A DNA stretch of 64,000 bases from Bacteroidales bacterium (GCA_031257915.1 JAIRNR010000019.1:54278-118277), one strand, 5' to 3'; positions 26,062 to 36,792 are shown, numbered from the stretch's first letter. Notes: generated by a model not told the origin, from the sequence alone. Translations and numbers: made by a program.

Positions 26062-29000
26062 ATGAATGTACGACTGACGCATATATTCTTCTTAATTTCT
26101 CTCGTGTTGGTGTCGATGCTGCTTATAGTACAGTCATTGGCTGCGCAGGATACCGGCAATGATTTGCCGTACCCGATTCCACAGCAAGAACCTACAGGGG
26201 AAAATACGCAAAACAAGTCGCTTTATATGAAAGCTCCGCAAACAGAGGAAGTAACATATAATCCGAAAACAGGCGAATATACCGTTGTAAAAAAAATGGG
26301 CGGATACCCTCTCAGCACACAAACAATGACTGCCGACGAATACGCCAAATACAACGCAAGTAAAAATATTACCGACTATTGGAAATCAAAAGCAACATAT
26401 ACTCCCACCGCATCATCAGGCATAAATAATCTGCTGCCCGGTTTAAATTTGAACACTTCTTTTTTAGATGATCTTTTAGGAAAGGATTTTGTAAAATTTG
26501 ATTTGAAAGGCTCCGTAGAACTTACATTTGCTCTTGTTTATAACCGAAGAGACGATCCTGCCATTGATATAAAAAACCGTCAAACATTTAATTTTAATTT
26601 TGATTCAAAAATTGACATCGGATTAAATGTAAAGATAGGTGATAAAATAAGCTTCAATCTAAGTCATAACACAGAGGCACTTTTTAAATTTGACAATAAA
26701 TTAAAACTGCAATACGAAGGAAAGGAAGATGAAATTATTAAAAACGCACAGGCGGGTAACGTCAGTTTCCAACTGCCGACAACACTTATACTCGGCGTAC
26801 AGGATCTTTTCGGTATAAGTTTAAAAATGCAGTTTGGCAATACTTATCTTACAACCGTTTTTTCCGAACAGCGTTCCGAAAATAAAAATATTCGCGTAGA
26901 GGGCGGCGCACAAAGTACGGAATTTGATTTTAAAGCAGATGAATATGAGGAGAACCGCCATTATTTTATGAATCACTATTTCCGTGATAACTATCATAAT
27001 ACTTTGTCGCAATTACCGCTTATAAACACTCAGATAAATATCGTTAAAATTGAAGTATGGGTTACAAATATCGGCTCCCCAGTGCAGAACAACAGAAATA
27101 TTGTTGCATTCACAGATTTGGGCGAATTAAATCCGTACGATACACGTATTAAAAATCCTTCGGTATCACAGTCGGACAACAATGCAAACGACTTACTTCT
27201 CTTGCTTGACAAAAACATGATGAGAAATATCAGTTCGGTAAATCAATATATTGCAAACACGGCAGGATATACATCGGGAGAACAGTACGAAAAAGTAGAA
27301 AGCGCACGCCGGCTGAATACAAACGAATATACTTTCAATCCGAAACTCGGTTTTATATCGCTCAATCAACCTTTGAATAATGATCAGGTACTTGCCGTAG
27401 CGTATCAATATCAAATTATCGGCGACAGTACAACTTATCAGGTTGGTGAATTTTCCGATCAAGGTATTCTTGACCCGCAGGTACTTATCGTAAAATTATT
27501 GAAAGCAACCACACTCAACGTTACAAATCCGCTGTGGAACCTGATGATGAAAAACGTTTATTCGTTAAAATCGTATCAGGTAAGTCCGGAAAATTTTCGC
27601 TTGAATATTCTCTATTCCGGCGATGAACTCGGTATTCCTACCGGATATTTTAAAGACGGACCCCGCAGCGGTATTCCGCTTATTCGCGTATTCGGAATGG
27701 ACAATCTCGACAATCAACAAAACCGCAACAGTGATGGAGTGTTTGATTTTATTGACGGTGCGGCAACAGGTGCGGGATATATTCAAGCCGACAAGGGACT
27801 TTTTTATTTACCGTACGTTGAGCCGTTCGGAAGAGATTTGATTGACATATTCGGCGGCGACAGCATTGCTGCAAACAAGTATGCTTTTTATGAACTTTAT
27901 ACAAAAACAAAAACGGAAGCACAGCAATTTCCGGATAGAAATAAATATTATTTCAGCGGAAATTACAAAAGTACATACGGCAGCGAAATTTCTCTCGGAG
28001 CGTATAATTTGCCTCAAGGCTCAGTCAGAGTGATGGCTGGTAATAACGTACTTACCGAGAATGTCGATTACACCGTTAACTATACTTCGGGAATTGTACA
28101 AATTACTAATCAGGGCGTACTCAATTCAGGCGTTCCGATCAATATTTCTACGGAAGCAGAATCTATGAATACGATGATGACAAAACGTATGATTGGATTA
28201 CGTGCGGAACATTTCTTTTCTAAAAATTTTAAAGTCGGCGCAACATTTATGAATTTGCACCAAAGCCCATTTACGACAAAAGTAAGTTACGGCGAAGAAC
28301 CGATTTCAAATATTCTGTACGGTTTTGATGTTTCGTATGAAAAAGAAAGCCGCTGGCTTACAAAAGTTGTAGATGCAATTCTGCCTTTCATCAAAAGTAA
28401 AACACCGTCAAGAATAAGTATGTATGGAGAGTTTGCGCATTTTGTTCCCGGACACGCGTCTGCAATTAACAAAGGAAATTCACGCGAGGGCATTACATAT
28501 ATTGACGACTTTGAAGGAACAAAAACAACATTTAATTTAAAAGAAGCGTATGGGTGGTATTTGGCAAGCACTCCGCAAAAGCAGCCGAATTTATTTCCCG
28601 AATCGGAAAACTCATTTTTGGAATCTAAAATTTCAGGTTTTAACCGTGCGAAACTTGCGTGGTATATTATTGACCCTGTTTTTTATAACAAAAACAATAA
28701 TCCGTCAAGTATTTCGGATAAGGAAGACTTATCGCAGCCGTACAGCCGCCGCGTAACGCTATCGGAAGTATTTCCCACAAGAGAACTTGCAACAAGCGAA
28801 GCTAATCAAATATCAGCACTTAATCTCGCTTTTTATCCGGAGGAAAAAGGTCCGTATAATTATGATGTCGGCGGTATCACTTCTATTTCGGCAGGTATAA
28901 ATAACAGAGGGCAATTGTTGCGTCCGGAAAGCCGCTGGGGTGGGATAATGCGCAAAATAGACAACACCGATTTTGAAGCGTCAAACGTTGAATACATTGA

Positions 29001-32000
29001 ATTTTGGCTAATGGATCCGTTTATAGGCACAAGCGGAACAAACGGCGAGCCGACACATTCGGGCGGAAAACTTTATTTTAACCTTGGTGATATTTCGGAA
29101 GATATTTTGCGTGACAGCCGTAAATCTTTTGAACATGGAATGCCTGCTTCGGCAGAAATTACAAATGTTGATACTACATGGTGGGGGCGTGTTCCGACAT
29201 TACAGCCTATCGTTAATGCATTTGACAACTCGCCAAATGCAAGACAATATCAGGATATTGGTCTTGACGGACTTTCCTCAACAAACGGCAGTATTGACGA
29301 AAGATCTTTTTTTAACGATTACTTGCAGGATATTATCTCTTTTATCGGCGGTACGGATAATGACGCCTACGCCGCAGCATTCAATGATCCTTCAAGTGAT
29401 GATTTTCGTTATTTTCGCGGCTCTTACTGGGATCAATTGCAATCGGAATCAACTTGGACCGGCGATAAAATTCTTACACGCTACAAATACTTTAATAATC
29501 CCGAAGGCAATTCGCCATCTTCCGACAACAACGACGAATCATTTCCGACACAGGCAACGAATTTCCCCACTTCGGAAGATATTAACAGTGACAATACTTT
29601 AAGCGAAGCAGAAAATTATTTTCAGTATGAAGTATATATTACACCCGAAAGAATGTCTATCGGACAAAATAATATAACAGATATTCAGGAATCGAAAGTC
29701 CGTTTGGAAAACGGACAGGACCAAACCGTAAAATGGTATCAGTTTAAAATCCCTGTCCGCAAGCCGGATAAAACAATCGGTAATATTCAAACTCTTCAAT
29801 CAATCCGGTTTATAAGAATGTTTCTGCGCGAGTTCAAAGAACCTGTTGTATTACGTTTCGCAACGCTTGATTTGGTAAAAGCCGACTGGAGAAAATATAC
29901 TCAAAATCTTTATGAAGATAATATACATCTGCCATCCGTATCATCATCAACAAATATTGATGTCTCCACTGTAAGCATAGAAGAAAATTCCGACCGCGTT
30001 CCGGTACGTTATGTCTTGCCTCCCGACCTTGACCGCCAACTTGACTATGCGCAGCAAAATAATCGTCAGCTTAACGAACAGGCAATAAGTTTAAAAATAA
30101 ACAATCTTGCAGACGGCGATGCACGCGGCGTTTACAAAACGGCAAACTACGATATGCGTCAGTTTGAAAAAATTGAAATGTATGTCCATCTTGAAAAAAT
30201 ACAGTCACAGGATGTTGCACATGACGGCGATGTTCATGCATTTATCCGCTTAGGCACAGACTTTCAGGATAATTATTACGAATACGAAATTCCGCTTAAA
30301 TATACGGAATGGGGTCAAAGTGCACGCGACCTTGTGTGGCCCTCTGAAAATAATGTGATTGTTGATTTGAAAAAACTTGTAAAAGTAAAAGAACACAGAG
30401 ATGAAAAAATACGTTCGCAAACAGGCAATATTTCGTATAACATGATATACACTGAGGATATTGACGGTGCGCGTTATGCTGTAAAAGGAACTCCAACCAT
30501 AAGTGCGGTAAAGTCAATTCTCATTGGTGTACGCAATCCTCAAAAGCGGCGGCTGGGGGATGATGATGACGGAGAAGCAAAAAGTATTGAAGTCTGGATG
30601 AACGAACTTTCGTTAAACGGTTTCGGAAAAGAGAGCGGTGTTGCCGCAACTGCCCGCATACATGCAACTCTCGGTGATTTGGGTGATGTAAGCGTAGCAA
30701 CAAGTTTTACGGAAGCAAATTTCGGACAGATAGAAAGCCGCGTTATGGACCTGCCGCAAGATAACGTTCTTTCTTACGATGTTGCCGTAAATTTGGAAGC
30801 AGGGAGATTTTTACCGCCAAAAGCGGGGATACACCTGCCTGTTCATTACGATGTTTCTTCTACAATAAATAATCCTGAATTTAATCCTTTAAATCCTGAC
30901 GTAAAAACATCTGACGACCTTAAAACATATACGCCCGAAGAAAGAAAAGAAATAAAAACGCAAATACAGGATTACACCATAAGACAAAATGTTAATTTTA
31001 TAAACGTTCGCAAAGAGCGCGGACCATCCTCCAACAAAAGTCAAATGCCCTGGGATATTGAAAATTTTAATTTGTCCTACTCTTACTCGGATACAAAACA
31101 CAGGGATGTTGATGTGGAGTATGACAACCAAACGACACACAGAGGCGGCATTGGTTACGATTTTTCAATTCAGCCGAAATATTTTATTCCATTTGCAAAA
31201 ACAAAAATGGCAAAAAATAAATTTTTTACTTTTATTTCCGATTTTAATTTCAATTATATCCCCAACAAATTTTCTTTCACAACAAATATCCAACGCGATT
31301 ATAACGAAAATAAATTACGCGATAAATCATCGTTCGGCAAAATACTTATTGAGCCGACTTTTTTCAAACGCTTTGACTGGACAAGAGTCTATACTTTCAG
31401 ATACGATATTACAAAATCAATTACTTTAACGTATAACGCAAATGCGAATGCTTTTTTGAATGAGCCTTTCGGTGAGATAGACACAAAAGAAAAAAAAGAT
31501 TCTATCTGGCGCAGTTTTATGCAGGGCGGGAGTATGAGAAATTTTGACCAGGTTACAAGAATCACTTACGATTTGCCGATTTACAAATTGCCTTTTATGG
31601 ATTGGGTTAAAGCGGATGTCGGATATGGCTCAATGTACAGATGGGATGCAGGTGCGCTTGCAATACAGAAACGTTTGGGCAATACTGTTTCAAACAGCAG
31701 AACGCTTGATGGAAACGGAAAACTTGATTTTGTAAAACTTTATAATTACGTTCCGTACCTGAAAAAAATTAACTCTACCAGTTCCAATTCGCGGCGGACA
31801 CGTATGCAGCGCAGCAATCAAATTCAAGGCAGAGAAAAAGAAAAAGACGCAGCAGAGGACAATATCGGAATAAAAATTGCAAAGGGATTTTTACGTGCTT
31901 TAATGCTCGTACGCGATGCAAGTATTACGTATAACCGCAGTGAAAGTATGACTTTACCCGGATTTATGCCGGAGCCCGACTTATTTGGTAACGATTTACG

Positions 32001-33252
32001 TCTCGCCGCGCCCGGCTTTGGTTTTGTATTCGGCTCACAAAAAGATATTCGCGCTCATGCTGCCGATATGGGCTGGCTTTCCGAAGACAGTTTATTAAAT
32101 ACTCCATTCTCCCGCACATTCACACAAACAATAAATGCCCGCGCAACAGTAGAGCCGTTTAATGATTTTAGAATTACCGTTTCATTAGATTACGGTCAGT
32201 CGGAAAATCATTCTTCATACTACAAATATAATAACAGCACCGGCAGTTTCAGGGAAACAAACCCTATGATGGGTGGTAATTACAGGATAAGTACAATCTT
32301 ACTTGCAACAGCGTTTGCAAAATCAGATGAACATGACGGCAGTGCTGTGTTTGATAAGTTTTTGGATAATCGTTTAATTATTGCACGGCGGCTTGCCGGA
32401 GAAAATAAACACGGTGAGGTGTTAGATACTTTAACAGGGCAAATGTTTCCGCTGGGTTATAAAAGCAATCAACAGGAAGTTATGCTTCTTGCATTTTTGG
32501 CGGCATACAGCGGCACTGACGCAAACAAAATAAAATTATCGCCAATGGGACGCTTTCCGCTGCCTAACTGGAATTTAAATTACAACGGTCTTACGAAAAT
32601 AAGAGCTATGCGGAAAATATTTAAAAATTTCACATTGTCGCATGCTTACACATCTTCATATAATATAGGTTCATACACGAACAACCTGCTTTTTGCGGGA
32701 TGGGAAGATATACGCGACGCGCTTGATCCAAGTGGAAATTACATATCGCAGTATATTATGGACGGTATTGTTTTACGTGAAGATTTTGCACCGCTTATAA
32801 AAGTGAGCGCAACGCTTCAAAATGATTTGTCGCTAAATTTTGAATATCGCAAATCGCGGCAAATCGGCTTATCGTTTGTCAATAATCAGCTAACTGAAAG
32901 TAACCGCTCGGAATGGATTATCGGCGCAGGGTACAGAATTAAAAATGTGGGCTTCAAAGTTAATTCAGGCGGCAGCAGCAGGCGGCAAATCAGAAATGAT
33001 ATTATTTTACGTGCCGATATTTCATTGCGTGATGAAAAAGTTCTTGTACGCCGTATTGATCAGGATAACGTACAGCCCTCGTCCGGCGCGTTTATGTGTT
33101 CTCTAAACACTTACGCCGAATACGAACTTACCAAACAATTTTCGATTAGGGCATTTGTCGATTTTACATACAACAATCCGTATATCGCAAGTCAATACCT
33201 GACCATTACTTCCAAAGGCGGCTTTACTATTATTTATAAATTGGTGCAGTAG
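26062..33252 (+). CDS. sprA: T9SS outer-membrane translocon SprA (Sov)
   Basis: SprA, 2396 residues, the very large beta-barrel through which T9SS cargo crosses the outer membrane (Sov in Porphyromonas). It has an N-terminal signal (about residues 8-30), the conserved early region with NNLLPGLNLNTSFLDDLLGK near 120, repeated NISLNISHNTEALF-type and VRVMAGNNVLTENVDYTVNY-type segments, and YIDDFEGTKTTFNLKEAYGW near 815. The long C-terminal half is strand-rich and ends in GGFTIIYKLVQ. The size agrees with known SprA proteins (about 2400). It is followed within 50 bases by a BspA-LRR gene on the same strand. With the PorE-like and SprE/PorW-like genes it shows that this organism has a T9SS, consistent with the sorting tails on at least three proteins here. 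Confidence 0.93.
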   Translation: MNVRLTHIFFLISLVLVSMLLIVQSLAAQDTGNDLPYPIPQQEPTGENTQNKSLYMKAPQTEEVTYNPKTGEYTVVKKMGGYPLSTQTMTADEYAKYNASKNITDYWKSKATYTPTASSGINNLLPGLNLNTSFLDDLLGKDFVKFDLKGSVELTFALVYNRRDDPAIDIKNRQTFNFNFDSKIDIGLNVKIGDKISFNLSHNTEALFKFDNKLKLQYEGKEDEIIKNAQAGNVSFQLPTTLILGVQDLFGISLKMQFGNTYLTTVFSEQRSENKNIRVEGGAQSTEFDFKADEYEENRHYFMNHYFRDNYHNTLSQLPLINTQINIVKIEVWVTNIGSPVQNNRNIVAFTDLGELNPYDTRIKNPSVSQSDNNANDLLLLLDKNMMRNISSVNQYIANTAGYTSGEQYEKVESARRLNTNEYTFNPKLGFISLNQPLNNDQVLAVAYQYQIIGDSTTYQVGEFSDQGILDPQVLIVKLLKATTLNVTNPLWNLMMKNVYSLKSYQVSPENFRLNILYSGDELGIPTGYFKDGPRSGIPLIRVFGMDNLDNQQNRNSDGVFDFIDGAATGAGYIQADKGLFYLPYVEPFGRDLIDIFGGDSIAANKYAFYELYTKTKTEAQQFPDRNKYYFSGNYKSTYGSEISLGAYNLPQGSVRVMAGNNVLTENVDYTVNYTSGIVQITNQGVLNSGVPINISTEAESMNTMMTKRMIGLRAEHFFSKNFKVGATFMNLHQSPFTTKVSYGEEPISNILYGFDVSYEKESRWLTKVVDAILPFIKSKTPSRISMYGEFAHFVPGHASAINKGNSREGITYIDDFEGTKTTFNLKEAYGWYLASTPQKQPNLFPESENSFLESKISGFNRAKLAWYIIDPVFYNKNNNPSSISDKEDLSQPYSRRVTLSEVFPTRELATSEANQISALNLAFYPEEKGPYNYDVGGITSISAGINNRGQLLRPESRWGGIMRKIDNTDFEASNVEYIEFWLMDPFIGTSGTNGEPTHSGGKLYFNLGDISEDILRDSRKSFEHGMPASAEITNVDTTWWGRVPTLQPIVNAFDNSPNARQYQDIGLDGLSSTNGSIDERSFFNDYLQDIISFIGGTDNDAYAAAFNDPSSDDFRYFRGSYWDQLQSESTWTGDKILTRYKYFNNPEGNSPSSDNNDESFPTQATNFPTSEDINSDNTLSEAENYFQYEVYITPERMSIGQNNITDIQESKVRLENGQDQTVKWYQFKIPVRKPDKTIGNIQTLQSIRFIRMFLREFKEPVVLRFATLDLVKADWRKYTQNLYEDNIHLPSVSSSTNIDVSTVSIEENSDRVPVRYVLPPDLDRQLDYAQQNNRQLNEQAISLKINNLADGDARGVYKTANYDMRQFEKIEMYVHLEKIQSQDVAHDGDVHAFIRLGTDFQDNYYEYEIPLKYTEWGQSARDLVWPSENNVIVDLKKLVKVKEHRDEKIRSQTGNISYNMIYTEDIDGARYAVKGTPTISAVKSILIGVRNPQKRRLGDDDDGEAKSIEVWMNELSLNGFGKESGVAATARIHATLGDLGDVSVATSFTEANFGQIESRVMDLPQDNVLSYDVAVNLEAGRFLPPKAGIHLPVHYDVSSTINNPEFNPLNPDVKTSDDLKTYTPEERKEIKTQIQDYTIRQNVNFINVRKERGPSSNKSQMPWDIENFNLSYSYSDTKHRDVDVEYDNQTTHRGGIGYDFSIQPKYFIPFAKTKMAKNKFFTFISDFNFNYIPNKFSFTTNIQRDYNENKLRDKSSFGKILIEPTFFKRFDWTRVYTFRYDITKSITLTYNANANAFLNEPFGEIDTKEKKDSIWRSFMQGGSMRNFDQVTRITYDLPIYKLPFMDWVKADVGYGSMYRWDAGALAIQKRLGNTVSNSRTLDGNGKLDFVKLYNYVPYLKKINSTSSNSRRTRMQRSNQIQGREKEKDAAEDNIGIKIAKGFLRALMLVRDASITYNRSESMTLPGFMPEPDLFGNDLRLAAPGFGFVFGSQKDIRAHAADMGWLSEDSLLNTPFSRTFTQTINARATVEPFNDFRITVSLDYGQSENHSSYYKYNNSTGSFRETNPMMGGNYRISTILLATAFAKSDEHDGSAVFDKFLDNRLIIARRLAGENKHGEVLDTLTGQMFPLGYKSNQQEVMLLAFLAAYSGTDANKIKLSPMGRFPLPNWNLNYNGLTKIRAMRKIFKNFTLSHAYTSSYNIGSYTNNLLFAGWEDIRDALDPSGNYISQYIMDGIVLREDFAPLIKVSATLQNDLSLNFEYRKSRQIGLSFVNNQLTESNRSEWIIGAGYRIKNVGFKVNSGGSSRRQIRNDIILRADISLRDEKVLVRRIDQDNVQPSSGAFMCSLNTYAEYELTKQFSIRAFVDFTYNNPYIASQYLTITSKGGFTIIYKLVQ

Positions 33253-33302
33253 GGGAATAGCGGCAGTTCATCTAAAAGGTTTAACTAATAAAATAAAACA
33301 CT

Positions 33303-34679
33303 ATGAAACAAAAATTATTACTATTATTTACTTTATTGGCAATTAGCGCGAATGTTTATTCGCAACGTATTATGCGAACCTACCGCAACGGCAACATAGT
33401 TAAAAGTATGTTCGTATCCGATGTGGACAGTGTAAAATTCGGTATAGTGAGGGATACCATAATAGCCTCCGGCACAACCGGCGACTGTATCTGGACGCTC
33501 ACCGAAATTGTCGGCATAGTCGGCAACTATACCCTCACTATCAGCGGTAATGGTGCTATGGCGGATTATGGCTGGTCATCCGACTTTACACCCTGGTCTG
33601 CGTATATAAGTAATATCAAAACCGTAATTATACAGAATGGTGTAACCCATATCGGCACCGGTGCTTTTTACAACCATTACAACTTGACTAATGTTACCAT
33701 CTCCGGTTCGGTAATCACTATCGGTGACCAGGCTTTTATCTATTGCCTCAGCTTGACTGATGTTACTATTCCTGCTTCGGTAATCACTATCGGTAACCAT
33801 GCTTTTTTAAGTTGCTACAATTTGGTCAATATTGTCATTCCGAATTCAGTAATCACTATCGGTAATCAGGCTTTTGCCTACTGCTACAACTTAACTTCAA
33901 TCAATGTGGACGACGCCAATTCGTTCTATTCCTCTACTGACGGAATACTGTTTAATAAAGACCAAACTACGCTGATACAATATCCCGCCGGCAAAACCGA
34001 CAGAAGCTACGTTATTCCCAATTCAGTAACTACTATTGGCACTTCTGCTTTTGGTGCTTGCGACAGCTTGAATGACATTACTATTCCCAATTCGGTAACC
34101 ACTATTTACGCTCTTACTTTTACAAATTGCATCGGCTTGACTAACGTTACCATCCCCAACTCGGTAACTACTATTGGCTGGGGTGCTTTTTCCTCTTGTG
34201 ACTTATTGAATAGCGTTACTATTGGGAGTTCTGTAGATAGTATCGGTTACGAGACTTTTAAACTTTGCTATAACTTAACTACTGTTATCAACCTGAACCC
34301 CACGCCGCAGAACATTGTCAGCAATGTTTTTTCCAGTGTAACTTTAAGCAATTGCACGCTAAAAGTGCCTGTCAACGCTGTGTCCGCATATCAGGCAGCA
34401 TCCGTATGGAGTGATTTCGGAGCAATAGTGGATTTAAACAATCCCAACTCATCATCTCAACCAGGTTCGCGCAGCAAGCGTATGGCAAGAGAGCCTTTTA
34501 CTCCGCACTATATGGAGGACGTCATGCTCGGAGTGGACGCTATGCATAATTTCAATCCGCAGACGAAAAGACCTGTTCCCCCGTATCATTCGGACGGTGA
34601 AGCGAGGCAATATATCCCACCGCAACATTTTAACGGCGAACACGAAGTAATCCGGAAACAAATAAATAATAACAAATAA
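33303..34679 (+). CDS. BspA-type leucine-rich-repeat surface protein (first copy)
   Basis: A 458-residue exported protein. After the signal peptide (ends near residue 21, ANVYSQ) comes a segment NGNIVKSMFVSDVDSVKF shared with the other LRR protein downstream. It is followed by about ten 23-residue LRR_5 (Treponema/BspA type) repeats of the form LTNVTIPNSVTTIGWGAF, interrupted by a 'DGILFNKDQTTLIQYPAG' module. The tail (about 385-458) is unusual: basic and proline/histidine rich, with no T9SS sorting domain. BspA proteins bind host or bacterial surfaces in oral Bacteroidota; the ligand here is unknown. It is the first of three co-directed genes after sprA, with gaps of about 12 bases. Confidence 0.87.
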   Translation: MKQKLLLLFTLLAISANVYSQRIMRTYRNGNIVKSMFVSDVDSVKFGIVRDTIIASGTTGDCIWTLTEIVGIVGNYTLTISGNGAMADYGWSSDFTPWSAYISNIKTVIIQNGVTHIGTGAFYNHYNLTNVTISGSVITIGDQAFIYCLSLTDVTIPASVITIGNHAFLSCYNLVNIVIPNSVITIGNQAFAYCYNLTSINVDDANSFYSSTDGILFNKDQTTLIQYPAGKTDRSYVIPNSVTTIGTSAFGACDSLNDITIPNSVTTIYALTFTNCIGLTNVTIPNSVTTIGWGAFSSCDLLNSVTIGSSVDSIGYETFKLCYNLTTVINLNPTPQNIVSNVFSSVTLSNCTLKVPVNAVSAYQAASVWSDFGAIVDLNNPNSSSQPGSRSKRMAREPFTPHYMEDVMLGVDAMHNFNPQTKRPVPPYHSDGEARQYIPPQHFNGEHEVIRKQINNNK

Positions 34680-34691
34680 AACTAAAGAACT

Positions 34692-35186
34692 ATGAAAAAA
34701 ATATTATTGATATTAAGCATTGCGTGGTTGCCGATGCAGTCCATCAGCGCACAGGATTACTTAAATGTAATCAGAGTTAATGACCCTGTTCAATCCTTTC
34801 GGTTAGATAACATTAACAAACTTACTTTTGACATGGACAATGTTTACATTGAGCAATTAGACAATTCCCCTGTTGAATTTCCTTTTAGTGATATAGTAAT
34901 GCTTACTTTCCTGAACTCTTCGGTGATAAGTCTTGAAGAATTGCTTATACAAAACAAAAGTAATATTGATGTTTTTTACAGCATAATGCTCGATAACGCA
35001 ACTGTAAAAAGCAGCAGTCCTATAAAACGTATAACTGTTTATAATACGCTCGGTCGGGTAGTAAAAGAATTAAAGCCAAATGCTTTACAGGCAGAAGTAT
35101 CCCTAAGGGACACACCACAGGGCTTGTACATAATAAGTGCAGTTACTGTCGAAGGCAACGTTTCAAAAAAAATTATAAAACAATAA
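34692..35186 (+). CDS. Short T9SS-tailed protein between two BspA-LRR genes
   Basis: A 164-residue exported protein: signal peptide (to about residue 21, SISAQ), then a segment SFRLDNINKLTFDMDNV that resembles the pre-repeat segment of the neighbouring LRR proteins. The last 75 residues look like a T9SS type A sorting domain (SPIKRITVYNTLGRVVKEL, then DTPQGLYIISAV and VSKKIIKQ). It has a sorting tail but almost no cargo. It may be a mini surface protein, or the sorting tail of a once longer LRR protein. Gaps to both neighbours are 12-13 bases, so the three genes are an operon. Confidence 0.75.
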   Translation: MKKILLILSIAWLPMQSISAQDYLNVIRVNDPVQSFRLDNINKLTFDMDNVYIEQLDNSPVEFPFSDIVMLTFLNSSVISLEELLIQNKSNIDVFYSIMLDNATVKSSSPIKRITVYNTLGRVVKELKPNALQAEVSLRDTPQGLYIISAVTVEGNVSKKIIKQ

Positions 35187-35199
35187 AAACTTAAATACT

Positions 35200-36792
35200 A
35201 TGAAACGAATATTTAAAAAGTTATTATTTCTTGCCCTGTTGGCAATAAGTGTGAATGTTTATTCACAACGCATATTAGATATTTACAGCAACGGCAGCAT
35301 AGTCGAGAGAATGATTACATCTGATATAGACAGTATAAAATTTGTTGAAGCTGAATATATAGTAATAGATTCCGGCACAACCGGTGCCTGTACATGGAAA
35401 ATTGCCGGCATAGCCGGCATGGCAAGCAACTATATCCTAATCATAAGCGGCAACGGACTTATGGGAGATTATAACAACATCTCCGTACCCTGGTACCAAT
35501 ACCGTACTAACATTAAAACCTTAATTATAGAGGATGGCGTGGTCAATATAGGTAATTATGCTTTTAGTTATTGCAGTAGCTTGACTGATGTTACCATTCC
35601 CGGCTCGGTAATCATTATCGGTAATAATGCTTTTTACTACTGCAGTAGCTTGACTGACGTTGCCATTCCAGGTTCGGTAATCACCATCGGTAATAATGCT
35701 TTTTACTATTGCAATCGCTTGACTGATATTACCATTCCCGGCTCGGTAACCACTATTGGTGATTATGCTTTTGCCCTTTGTTATAGCTTGACTTCAATCA
35801 ACGTGGACGCCGCCAATACGGCATATTCTTCTGCCGACGGCGTATTATTCAATAAAATCCAAACCACGCTGATAACTTGCCCTGCCGGCAAAATCGGAAA
35901 TTATATTATTCCCAATTCGGTAACAATTATCAGTGATTATGCTTTTCGGGATTGTGACAGTTTAAACAGCATTACTATTCCCAATTCGGTAATCACTATC
36001 GGCATTCAGGCTTTTGTAAATTGCGACGGTTTAACAAGCGTTACCATTCCCAGTTCGGTAAGCACTGTCGGCGATTATGCTTTTGCCACTTGCCGCAATC
36101 TGACTTCCATTGACGTGGACGCTGCCAATACGGTGTATGCTTCTATTAACGGTGTAATGTTCAACAAAGCCCAAACCACGCTGATAATTTACCCTGCCGG
36201 TAAAACCGGAAGTTATTACACTATTCCCAACTCGGTAACTGTTGTCTATAGTGATGCATTTGCTCTTTGCAGCAATTTAACCGGTGTTACCATTCCAAAT
36301 TCGGTAATAACTATCGACGATTTTGCTTTTGAATATTGCAGTAGCTTGACCAGCATTACCATTCCCGATTCGGTAACAACTATCGGCAGGGGGCTTTTTA
36401 GGAATTGCGGCAACTTGAACAGCGTTACCATTTCCAATTCGGTAACAACTATTGGCTATGGGACTTTTATGTATTGTAGCAGTTTGACCGACATTACCAT
36501 TCCAAACTCAGTAACGACCATTGATATTTATGCTTTTTACAATTGCTACAACTTGGCTGATGTTACTATCGGAAGTTCGGTAACATCTATCGGTTTCCTT
36601 GCTTTTCACAATTGCACCGGCTTAACTACTGTTATCAATTTAAACCCTGTACCGCAGAGTATTGACAGCGATGTTTTTTCTAATATAGATTTAAGCGATT
36701 GCACGCTAAAAGTGCCTGCCGAAGCAGTGTCCGCATATCAGGCAGCACCAGTATGGAGGGAATTTTTTCCGATAGTAAGTATCGCCGAATAA
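35200..36792 (+). CDS. BspA-type leucine-rich-repeat surface protein (second copy)
   Basis: A 530-residue paralogue of the LRR protein at 33303-34679. It has the same signal peptide style (VNVYSQ), the same NGSIVERMITSDIDSIKF segment, and an Ig-like TGACTWKIAGIAGMASNYIL stretch. About fourteen 23-residue LRR_5 repeats (LTDVTIPGSVITIGNNAF) follow, with two 'GVLFNKIQTTLITCPAG'-type interruptions. It ends right after a LKVPAEAVSAYQAAPVW module found in both copies, without the basic tail of copy one and without a T9SS tail. DNA repeats of 69 bp are very alike, so unequal crossing-over is likely. A hairpin terminator follows. Confidence 0.87.
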   Translation: MKRIFKKLLFLALLAISVNVYSQRILDIYSNGSIVERMITSDIDSIKFVEAEYIVIDSGTTGACTWKIAGIAGMASNYILIISGNGLMGDYNNISVPWYQYRTNIKTLIIEDGVVNIGNYAFSYCSSLTDVTIPGSVIIIGNNAFYYCSSLTDVAIPGSVITIGNNAFYYCNRLTDITIPGSVTTIGDYAFALCYSLTSINVDAANTAYSSADGVLFNKIQTTLITCPAGKIGNYIIPNSVTIISDYAFRDCDSLNSITIPNSVITIGIQAFVNCDGLTSVTIPSSVSTVGDYAFATCRNLTSIDVDAANTVYASINGVMFNKAQTTLIIYPAGKTGSYYTIPNSVTVVYSDAFALCSNLTGVTIPNSVITIDDFAFEYCSSLTSITIPDSVTTIGRGLFRNCGNLNSVTISNSVTTIGYGTFMYCSSLTDITIPNSVTTIDIYAFYNCYNLADVTIGSSVTSIGFLAFHNCTGLTTVINLNPVPQSIDSDVFSNIDLSDCTLKVPAEAVSAYQAAPVWREFFPIVSIAE

